A stretch of 64,000 nucleotides of DNA from Siderastrea siderea (lineage: Eukaryota; Cnidaria; Anthozoa; Scleractinia; Rhizangiidae). Below are positions 55,131 to 64,000 of this stretch, piece after piece. Position 1 is the stretch's first letter, and each line of letters begins with the position of its first letter. The stretch lies in NCBI GenBank assembly GCA_964030785.1, contig OZ034978.1:14134453-14198452 (forward strand), in the 5' to 3' direction. The notes beneath the pieces are model-generated. The model ran no database searches and was not told the origin of the DNA. It worked only from the letters and a program-made list of their open reading frames with translations. A program made the translations under genes and the position numbers.

Positions 55131-57407
55131 CCACATTATTGATGTTTTAAACTTGGTTCCATATAAATGCCATGTTTGAATGTAGATGCGAAAACATGCT
55201 AGTTATAAAACCCATATTTTGGTGTAATTAAACCAGTTATTTTCCATATAAGGGTCATATAATTATTGGACTTGTATTTCTCATATTATTCCCATATTAT
55301 TGGTTTGGCAAGGGTGCAAGTATTATTACAGCTGAAGTGAGTCTATGTTATAATATAACTACAACATGTTCTCTTCCGATAATTGGTGATTTGGAAACCC
55401 ATGCAGTTGTTAATATTTTCTTACATAAAAAATGCTTACCGGTAGATGTGATGTGACTGCTTTTATTTTCTTTTTGAGCATGGCAGAGGGCTGAGGTAGT
55501 GCCTTTTGAGTCAGAGACCAGCGTCCAGTGTTATTATTAACACGTCAGGGTATTGTAATGATAAGGATTATTGAATAAATTTTATTTACATATGAATTCT
55601 CTCTCTATAGGAAAATGGGAAAATGTTTGTGTCTGTTGATGCCTGCTTTGGCCTTAACCAAGAAAAAAGACTTCTGGTATCAGCTACCATGCCCCTTTGA
55701 GCAATAACATGTTTTTCCATGATCAAGATCACGTGGATAACTTTATGGCATCTTATCCATCTTCCAAGAGTGAACCCAAAAAGGTCTGATCTTCTGCTCA
55801 TTTCACGTACATGTATAAACGAAATAAATTAAGTATAATGTTTGTGAAAAGAAGAGAAACAATATTCTCCTGACCTTTGTTGTTTTGAATTATTATTGAT
55901 AGTACTAAACAAACAGTATTTCAAGTTCAATTGAAGCCACTGTCATCTTTATTCTGAAGATAATTTCCCTGTATTATTTATGTATATTTATTTATATATA
56001 TATATATATTCAGGACTGCAGTGATTTTCAAGCAGGCTCTGAAATCCAGAGTAAAAGCAGGTTTGAAGCACTAGATGAGACAGCAGTTTGTGGTTTGGCC
56101 TGCAAACATGGGTTTCCAATAAAGTTCTTGAATTTAAAGGGGGTTGAAAGGTAAGTTTATCATTTGTGTAATGAAGAATATACACACTTTGTACATAAAA
56201 AATACAGCATCCTATTTTGTAATTTGAAAGTTGAGATGAAAGTTGTCTGAGTTGTGTACTTTGTTTCAGACTAGTTTTATATGAATTAAGCTTTTCTGTG
56301 AAACCTGAATGTAATGATCTGATTATTCTGACACATGACAACACAGTAGTCTTAATGGAAAATAAATAATGTAATGGAGTCTTCTGCAATTTTGCATACA
56401 TTTCTCACTGCAGGCTCAGGGGTATGCAGTTTACCTTTTAAGGGATCTGCATTGCAACTGAGGGAACTGAAGTGTCAATTCATTTTATGTACGACATCGA
56501 TCTGTTGCCTTTTTGAGTCCCATCTCAAAGTAAGTGAGAACCATAAACACACCTAATAATATTGTTTCAGTTCAATGGGATTTTTCATGGTTTTAAATAA
56601 TGAATGCAAATGTCAACATTTAATAATTTCTGTGCATTTTGTTCCTTTCCTGTATGTGAATTGAATTCCTTGTGATAACTTTAACCAAGTTGTTTTTATG
56701 TCCAAAAAATATCAATGCATGGACATGTAATGTCTCCCTTGTCAGTCCCATATGCCATGGAAGAGGAGGAGCTAGCAGATCTGTACCAAATGTCCAGTAC
56801 AAAAATGCTGTTCATGGCTGTCTTTAATAGATCCAGTTAAGACAACTTATTTAAGTAATATTTTATACATTCCTTTGACATTTTGTAGAAGCAAAAGCAC
56901 GTTGATCTGTTATCCAATGTCCAGCTTGCCTGTCCCCAGTTTCATGTATATCATGGCCATGGTGCTTCTTGTCAGGTCAGAATTGCTTTAATTGTCATGA
57001 ATGTGGATAAATTAAATTTTCTTTGTCAACTGTACATACGATGCAGTCTTATGGGATTTTTGAAATGTTTACTCTTTTAAAAATACAAGTTCTACTAGAA
57101 GACCCTAGCAAAATGTGCACAAACACATAAGGTAGCTTCTAACAGACTATTTTATTTTTATCTTTAGCTTTTGTACAGTCCACGCCGATTGGAGGGATGG
57201 GGAATGGTTGATGGTGAAGTATTGGAGAGGCTATGGTCATACCTAAGCTTATTTCATAAAATGGCTAAGGAAATGTCTGCAAGTCACAGGGTGGACATAT
57301 TATCTGATGCGCTATTTTACTTTGCCAAAAAACAGAAATCAAAAATTGGTACGTGCCATAAAGTGTGGATTATGCATGATCTTTTCCTTAATTTTAAATT
57401 GTCTATG

Positions 57408-57795
57408 AAATTTCAGCTTTTTGGCCAACATTGTAGCTGTTGGGGTGGGTCTTATTTATAGCACCTGAAAACAGAACCGTTTGAATCTAATCAAAAGAAG
57501 AGGATTGAAGTCATGGTACCTTATCCTTAATTTAAATTATCTATGAAATTTCACCTTTTTGGCCAACATTGTAGCTGATGGGATGGGTCTTATTTATAGC
57601 ATCTGAAAACAGAACCGTTTGAATCTAATCAAAAGAAGAGGATGGAAGTTGTGGGACCTTTTCCTTAAATTAAATTACATATATGAAATTTTGGCTTTTG
57701 GCCAACATTGTAGCTGATGGAATAGGTCTTATTTATAGGATCTGGAAACAGAACAAGTTGAGTCTAATCAAATGAAGCAGGATTGAAGCCATGGC
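57408..57795 (+). repeat. Three-copy ~137-bp tandem repeat in a KDZ intron
   Basis: Units beginning near 57408, 57545 and 57685 share TTTTGGCCAACATTGTAGCT, GGTCTTATTTATAG and AACAGAAC followed by TCTAATCAAA. Divergence rises in the third copy. Confidence 0.85.
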
Positions 57796-57989
57796 ACTTA
57801 TTTTAATTGCACTTCGTTTCATTAAATTTTTATTGGCCTAATTTCGACTACCTACAAATCTTATCTGTGTATGTACTATGGTCTTCCTTTTAAGGAATCA
57901 AAGTAAAAGAGTTGCAGACCTCTGTAACTCTACAGAAATGGAGCTTAATGAACTGAAGAATAAATCACCTAGTAAGTTCTTTTTTTTTT

Positions 57990-58060
57990 GTCATCATCTT
58001 AATCACCATCATCATCACCATTATCATCATCATAAGTATTATTATCACCTACAAAAATTA
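57990..58060 (+). repeat. (CAT)n-type microsatellite
   Basis: CATCATCTTAATCACCATCA-type trinucleotide repeats over ~60 bp. Confidence 0.75.
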
Positions 58061-60799
58061 TTAATTTGTAGTTGAGGTTCTGTAACTTTGGTTTGTTGTA
58101 TTTTTAATAGGACAAAGACTAAGTATCAAGTTTTTCATGTATAATCTATCGAATTTTAATGTTATATAACTCTCATCATCTCATGATTGTTGTGTTAATG
58201 CATTCCAAATTTAAGGTTATGTTTGTGTGTATTTCTTGTTATGGTTCCCTGTTCTAATTGGTGTCATTTTCTGTTAAAGTGTTTGCATCTTTCAATTTAG
58301 TTTTATTAAAAGTGAGCAGTATAGGTACAAAAAACACACACACGCAAACATGTACCTTGCCTCCAGCAACTCAAGTGCCATTATAACTTTTGTAGTTCCC
58401 ATCACTGAAGGGATGATTCTGGAGTGGAAGGAAAATGAAGCAGCGATTCTCAAGAAAACAAAGGCAGATAATGGTATGTTAATCGTATGCGGTCAATTAG
58501 TGCAGTGCAATTAATTCTATTGTTTTAAAAATTCTTTGACTGAAACTTGAAATAGTTTCCCTAGTATATATGCACCCATTTTATGATTTCTCTATCCTTG
58601 CTTCTTTGCAGTTGATTTGGGACCACATGCTTGGGTGTTGCCATACTTCTCCCTTTTACAACAGTACTATTTGACACGGTAACAGTTAGTTTTATGTTTA
58701 TCTTTTTTGTTGACAGAGGCAATCGAAATAGGCTAACAACTAGAATAAGACAGACTCCTTCATTTACAAGTCATACTTTTAAGTAACACCATATGCTTTG
58801 GTTTGCTAATATTTCCTGAATATCATGTACCTCTCTTTTAAGGTTCATACCATGTACCTACCTTTTAACTGTGTAGACCTCTTCAATAGGAACTATGTTC
58901 ACTCAAATATAATTCCAGGCCACGCCCATGATCACTTTTCGCATTGTACCTAAATCAATAATCTCAGCTGTTTCGTCTTCCTGAAGTTGGAGATCAAGGT
59001 TTGTGAATTTTCTGTCTATATTTTTTCACACAGTGACAATCTTGCAAGTGGTGCTGAAGGTGTTCAATGACTCCACTCTATTGAGCTAATGAACAGGTTT
59101 GAATATTTTCATTGCTTTTTGTCTGTATGGTTGTTTTCATGGGTAAATGTAGAGAATTGAATTTCTAATTAGCCCCGACCGTACCTTAGTTGTAAGAATT
59201 CTATGTCACTGACTGATAAATAGGAACAGGTGACTGTGCACATGTCGGTGTTTATTTTGTAATACCGTATATATTTCATTCATTGGAGTGGGTTGTCTTT
59301 CGTCTTAAAATATTTTTCGATCTTTTTTCCTACATACTGCTTTTATTTCAGTATCAATGAGCGCCTGCTTAAGATGGAAACGTAGTTTAATATCCGAACG
59401 CGTTGGGTACCGTCTGATCAACAGTATCAATCTAGTTGGGTTACCTATGAAGCCGTAAGAGCAAAGCAGACTCTGGATATGATTCTTGTTTCTGGGCAAA
59501 GAAGGTGGTTTCTCCTTTCTCTGAAAAAGAAATATACAGGTATATGTTTGTGTGCTCCCCACGCCTTTTTTTTAAATATTCAGGTATCTCCTTTGTCAGA
59601 TTATTTTTACTATTTTTCAGCCGTCAATGTCAAGTCGTAATGTCGTCAAAGCTCCCGCCTGTGATTGTTTTTGTCAATTTCGCGTGCACTCTTCGTTCAA
59701 TTACCTATTTTGTTGTTTTCTAGACTGTCATACTGCATTAAGACGGCTGCTGGAAGAAAATATTTTCTGGCATTTGAGTCGCCAATATATTTTCTTTTCA
59801 GTAGCTGCAACCTTGATGTTGTCTCATCAGAGCATTTCATCAGCTGAATACTCTGTGTACTCCATGGAGCTAGTTCGCCTTATTTGTCGAATCGCGAATT
59901 CTAGTATATGATGCGATCCCACCGTTAATCATTTGGAAATCAAGAACCCCTAAGGTTAATTGAACATCCTTTGCTTAGTTGAATTGATTTTTTTAACGTA
60001 TGGGTCGGTTGTTGTTGCTTGTTACAACTTAAACTTAATTACTTGACACTTATCACTTTCCGTCTTTTTCAGATAGACAGGCCCAGGCGAAGCGATTGTC
60101 AAAGAACATTACCAAAGAAAGTAACAACTTAAGAAAACAACTTAAGAAGTTCAACTCCTCAGTTGATATCCTTAGGCAGAAGGGACACTCGTCGTTCTCT
60201 GCTCTTACTTGGGAGGATGTCAGCGACGTCAGCAGCGGCATCTACTCCATCAACATTCCTGATGATGACACAATCCCACTGGTTGTCAAACGAGCTGCTG
60301 TTGACGCCCACAACTTAATTACACGGTGCGACGAGGACGTATTGGAACGTATTGGAAACGTATAACAGCGAATGCCTCAAGCAGGAAAGTAGCTTTTTCT
60401 ACTTTGAAAAGTTGCGACGAATTGGTCAATTCCAACTTGCTGAAAGGCCTTTGGTCGACTCTCGAAAGGGATCTGAGTAACAAACGCATTCATCTTTGTA
60501 GGGCATGTGAGTTATTTGACCAGCACTGCACCCCCTCTCCTCAGATTGCCAAGTACGTAGTAGAGTTGGACATGGATCACACACGTATCGACGCGGCCAG
60601 TGACGAAGATGAAGAAGATGATGATTACGGGGACGTACTGGATGACGAACTGGGTGATGTTGACTTATACACTGATTATGAAGGCGTTTGATAATCACAC
60701 TGGACCCTATCCGCTTTGGGACTGCGACCCACACTGGTACACCCGTAGGGTTTAATACACTTCACACTAGCCAAGGAGCCCCACACGGCCGGAGCGTAT

Positions 60800-60985
60800 C
60801 CCGGTTTCCGTAGCATGAAGCAACTGAGAGTATTGCTACTCGCCCCTGGACGCGATGCTAGTTCATCGCAGGGTTACCGCCCAGCAGTATGTCACCGGTA
60901 CCCATTTATACACCTGGATGGAGAGAGAAAATGTGGGGCAAAGTTTCTTGTCTAAGGAAACAAACGTCGAACCACTGATGAGACG
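60800..60985 (-). repeat. Dispersed repeat copy (same family as 14650-15290)
   Basis: Contains, on the complementary strand, CTCTCAGTTGCTTCATGCTA and CTGCGATGAACTAGCATC, plus TTTCCTTAGACAAG and AATGGGTACCGGTGAC-like blocks also seen in the RhoBTB flank copies. Class unknown (possibly SINE-like). Confidence 0.55.
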
Positions 60986-61117
60986 AACGGATATTTAAGC
61001 TATCATTCCAAGTGACGACATCACGAGATAGACGATAACCTGGTAAACGATATTTGAGTTTGTTATTATTATTTGGTTTCATAAGTCAGGGAAGTAATTT
61101 AAACTGGTGAGTGTTGT

Positions 61118-61170
61118 CTTGTAGGACGAGCAGGTTGTGGAAACGTCAGTCTGTCATCACAAACAGTAAT
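61118..61170 (+). other. Decayed relative of the 36872 hammerhead-like motif
   Basis: GAGCAGGTTGTGGAAACGTCAG followed by TCTGTCATCACAAACAGT parallels the 3' half of the motif at 36890-36935, but the CTGATGA box is lost and GAAA is preceded by a mismatched stem. Not expected to be active. Confidence 0.45.
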
Positions 61171-61399
61171 ATTTGATAATATATGGGAGCTTTGATTTCT
61201 GTAGTGTAGATGGCCTGGCAACAAAGAGTCGGGATGGTCACCCGATGATACCCCCTGAAAGACTTTGGTAGAACATTTCGTGGCAGTCAACCCGGGATAT
61301 TCAATCTCTGGCTGTCACACCAATTCTTACCTCAGTCTCAGGATAATACCTTTGTCTCCCACGGAGGTGACAAAAAGGGGACCAGGAAACCATTGATAA

Positions 61400-61446
61400 T
61401 TGTTCCCTTTCACCATCATCATCATCGTCGTCGTCGTCCTCGTCAT
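61400..61446 (+). repeat. (CAT)n/(CGT)n microsatellite
   Basis: CACCATCATCATCATCGTCG followed by more CGTCGT units. Confidence 0.85.
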
Positions 61447-61719
61447 TTTTGTTCAGTGGTTTGTGGCGTGATACTGACTGAGAAGGGTAGTAAAAACAAA
61501 ACGAGAGAAATGCGGCAATTTTTCGTTGCTTTTTAGTCTAGAGGTATAAAATTAAGTACACAAAAAAGCACAAGTCCAGACGTCTCCTATTTCTGTCTGC
61601 ACGCAGGCCACCGTTTGAAGGAAAAGTTGCCGTACTTTTTCGATTTCAACACGTAATGGCGCATGCAACGCTCGCCCGTTGCCAGTTTGAGTGACTCCTG
61701 AATGATGAATGCCCTATTT

Positions 61720-62011
61720 TGTGAAACGCATCCAAACGCTTGCCGTATGGTAGTATGAGTAGCCCCCGAATGTCTGAAAGAAACCCATTTTGCATTTCAT
61801 CGTGTAACATCCCATGAAACTCTCGCTCATTACGTCATTATGACTGCCCCCACCCACCCACCCACCAAATATTTTGTGTATTTCATCGGGTAAGATCGCA
61901 TTCAAAAGTCGCATTATGTGAGTGTGAGTGACCCCTGAATGTATCTTCGACAAACCATGCCGTATTATCTGCTGGATTTTACCCTGGTAAGATCGCATTC
62001 AGCAATTACCT
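61720..62011 (-). repeat. Inverted, diverged units of the 106-bp satellite
   Basis: GTAAGATCGCATTCAAAAGT and GCATTATGTGAGTGTGAGTG, followed by ACCCCTGAATGT, are the reverse complement of satellite unit sequence at 62922-64000, with considerable divergence. More inverted material follows the TIR element at 62770-62910. Confidence 0.7.
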
Positions 62012-62013
62012 TA

Positions 62014-62765
62014 CCGTATTTTCTCGATTAAACGCCGGGGGCGTTTATTTAAAACTCGGCCTCGTTGACCCGGCGTTTATTCGAACCCGGCGTTTATTCG
62101 GGACCCGGCGTTTATTTATTAAGTGCATTTTTCAGCCATTTTCTTATTATTATCAGTACTAGAGGTTTATTGAATTAAGAACCAAATTTCAACAAAAACG
62201 TTAAAAGTATGAAACGGTGTCACCAACTTTGTCTCAGTCTCAGTGAATCTGGTAAGTCATTTAGCAAAAAAAATCACGGACAGGAACAGTGATTGAACTC
62301 TTTTTAACGTTACATTTGTCCGTGATACACTGAGGAACTATATCGGGAACTGCTCGACAGCAAACGTACTGTGCAAGCAATCTAGAACTGAGAAAGGCAA
62401 AATTATGGAACGATTCAAGGAACTACTGGAGAAACGCTGGAGAAACCCTCGAGAAGATCCTCGCTTGATGGACAAGCCCGCAGAAAAGTTACGATGGTTT
62501 TTTAAAAGAAGGGATTGACAAGATACCTGATGCGTCGCTTGTTTCATCTGTTTTAGTTATAAGTGTAATTGTAAATGGTGTTTTAGGTTTTGTTATGAGT
62601 GGATCTATTCAAATAGAGTTCAGCTACGACACATAATCCTGACTTAATATACCCATCTCGAATAAACGCCGGGACCTCAAATAAACGCCGGGGGCGTTTA
62701 TTTTAAACTCGGCCCTGTAGACCCGGCGTTTATTCGGGGTCCGGCGTTTAATCGAATAAATACGG
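62014..62765. mobile_element. ~750-bp TIR element (CCGTATTTTCTCGATTAAACG ends) inserted in the satellite
   Basis: The left end CCGTATTTTCTCGATTAAAC and the right end (complement of CGATTAAACGCCGGACCCCG...) are inverted. Both carry repeated GGCGTTTATTCG / AACGCCGGG blocks. TA borders both ends (62012-62013 and 62766-62767). The interior has no transposase. It separates two stretches of inverted satellite. Confidence 0.75.
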
Positions 62766-62921
62766 TATGCTCAAAACTGATCCCCGAATGCTCTTCCACA
62801 AATGGAAATTAGTGTACAAAAGATGCGATCCGTTGTGTAAGATTTCGCATTCAATACTCGCACTATGTGAATATGAGTGACCCTCCATTGTCTTAAAAAC
62901 GCCCATTTTTAGACATTCAGG

Positions 62922-64000
62922 TCCACAAAAATACGCTATTTTTTGCAATAAATGGGTCTTTGTAAGACATTTGGGGGTCACTCATACTCACATAATGCGA
63001 GTGTTGAATACGGCCTTACCAATGAAATCCACAAAAATACGCTATTTTTTGCACTAAATTGGTGTTTTAAGACATTCGGGGGTCACTCATACTCACATAA
63101 TGCGAGTGTTGAATACGGTCTTACACGATGAAATCCACAAAAATACGCTATTTTTTGCACTAAATTGGTGTTCTAAGACATTCGGGGGTCACTCATACTC
63201 ACATAATGCGAGTATTGAATGCGGCCTTACACGATGAAATCCACAAAAATACGCTATTTTTTGCACTAAATTGGTGTTTTAAGACCTTCTGGGGTCACTC
63301 ATACTCACATAATGCGAGTATTGAATGCGGCCTTACACGATGAAATCCACAAAAATACGCTATTTTTTGCACTAAATTGGTGTTTTAAGACATTCGGGGG
63401 TCACTCATACTCACATAATGCGAGTGTTGAATACGGTCTTACACGATGAAATCCACAAAAATACGCTATTTTTTGCACTAAATTGGTGTTCTAAGACATT
63501 CGGGGGTCACTCACTCACATAATGCGAGTATTGAATGCGGCCTTACACGATGAAATCCACAAAAATACGCTATTTTTTGCACTAAATTGGTGTTTTAAGA
63601 CCTTCTGGGGTCACTCATACTCACATAATGCGAGTATTGAATGCGGCCTTACACGATGAAATCCACAAAAATACGCTATTTTTTGCACTAAATTGGTGTT
63701 TTAAGACATTCGGGGGTCACTCATACTCACATAATGCGAGTGTTGAATACGGTCTTACACGATGAAATCCACAAAAATACGCTATTTTTTGCACTAAATT
63801 GGTGTTCTAAGACATTCGGGGGTCACTCATACTCACATAATGCGAGTGTTGAATACGGTCTTACGCGATGAAATCCACAAAAATACGCTATTTTTTGCAC
63901 TAAATTGGTGTTCTAAGACATTCGGGGGTCACTCATACTCACATAATGCGAGTATTGAATGCGGCCTTACACGATGAAATCCACAAAAATACGCTATTTT
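62922..64000 (+). repeat. 106-bp satellite array, continues beyond window
   Basis: CCACAAAAATACGCTATTTT recurs at 62923, 63029, 63135, 63241, 63347, 63453, 63557, 63663, 63769, 63875 and 63981. The period is 106 bp, with one 104-bp unit where CTCATACTCAC became CTCACTCAC. Unit variants (ACATTCGGGG or ACCTTCTGGG; GTGTTGAATACGGTC or GTATTGAATGCGGCC; TGTTTTAAG or TGTTCTAAG) recur every third unit over units 2-8. No coding sequence. Confidence 0.95.

Larger units (their letters stand above)
45214..60691 (+). pseudogene. Decayed multi-exon KDZ (Kyakuja/Dileera/Zisupton)-type transposase
   Basis: Conserved KDZ landmarks appear in order on short exons: 45214-45646 (start MFFGSGKRKAK, YQQRREHLSKNWE, then a C-x-A-RC-DC cluster); 46822-46991 (CACQC...LLWHGLWPATHVEPTLAFS); 47314-47360; 56014-56150 (LDETAVCGLACKHG); 56414-56529 (YDI..., FESHLK); 56889-56975 (QFHVYHGHGASCQ); 57168-57348 (YSPRRLEGWGMVDGEV...ERLWSYL); 57895-57971; 58396-58473; 59352-59539 (RW...Y, LKKKYT); 60073-60691 (coiled coil, WEDV, acidic tail). 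There are several frameshifts in the first exon, two or more in 56414-56529, a TAG near 59388, and a 10-nt duplication at 60338-60357. It is therefore a relic, although many splice phases still agree. Middle exons between 47.4 and 56 kb were not found. KDZ enzymes move DNA elements; the element ends were not located. Confidence 0.75.

Noticed and set aside
59815..59850. Two TCATCAG boxes close together
   Set aside because: No GAAA or stem I pairing around either.
60922..60965. CTGATGA box suggesting another hammerhead
   Set aside because: No GAAA box with a pairing stem II at the right distance.
62922..64000. CRISPR-like regular repeats
   Set aside because: Units are contiguous 106-bp satellite copies with no unique spacers, in a eukaryotic context.

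Overview
The window is eukaryotic DNA, most likely from an anthozoan cnidarian such as a stony coral. This is inferred from short exons with GT-AG introns, an AT-rich background, a RhoBTB gene, and a dense load of small palindromic and TIR elements; no species marker was seen. There are no operons, CRISPR arrays, tRNAs or rRNAs that I can support. Coding regions were read by eye by joining exons and checking that splice phases agree.

Layout. (1) 1-2.1 kb: the last exon of a nucleoside hydrolase gene, whose N-terminal exons lie outside the window or were not found; a ~0.87 kb TIR element sits in its final intron. (2) 2.1-5.3 kb: no host gene, a 5'-truncated LINE fragment and a MITE. (3) 5.3-11.3 kb: a complete five-exon RhoBTB-type gene (585 aa) with an eroded GTPase domain, two BTB domains and an intact C-terminal region. 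(4) 11-16.2 kb: its 3' flank, interrupted by a 2.7 kb non-coding TIR element. This flank reappears at 39.4-41.6 kb as a diverged duplicate that lacks both the terminal RhoBTB exon and the 2.7 kb element. (5) 16-39 kb: repeat-rich DNA with several hammerhead-ribozyme-like motifs and foldback elements, plus ten small exons whose phases join into one 190-aa coiled-coil/acidic reading frame (a candidate gene, unconfirmed). (6) 41.6-45 kb: microsatellites and MITEs. (7) 45.2-60.7 kb: a decayed multi-exon KDZ-type (Kyakuja/Dileera/Zisupton) transposase on the + strand. Nested within its span are an antisense, frameshifted BEN-domain gene and an intact two-exon gene for a 209-aa protein I do not recognise. 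(8) 61.7-64 kb: a 106-bp satellite whose units recur with a three-unit rhythm, inverted around a TIR element, running off the window end.

How it fits together. The two confident host genes (nucleoside hydrolase and RhoBTB) are unrelated neighbours. Most of the rest is mobile DNA. The most unusual locus is the KDZ region, where a dead transposase surrounds a BEN-domain reading frame and an intact orphan gene. The ribozyme motifs suggest old Penelope-like or retrozyme insertions. Exon borders, element ends and family calls are manual readings and inferences; no alignment, folding or database search was run.
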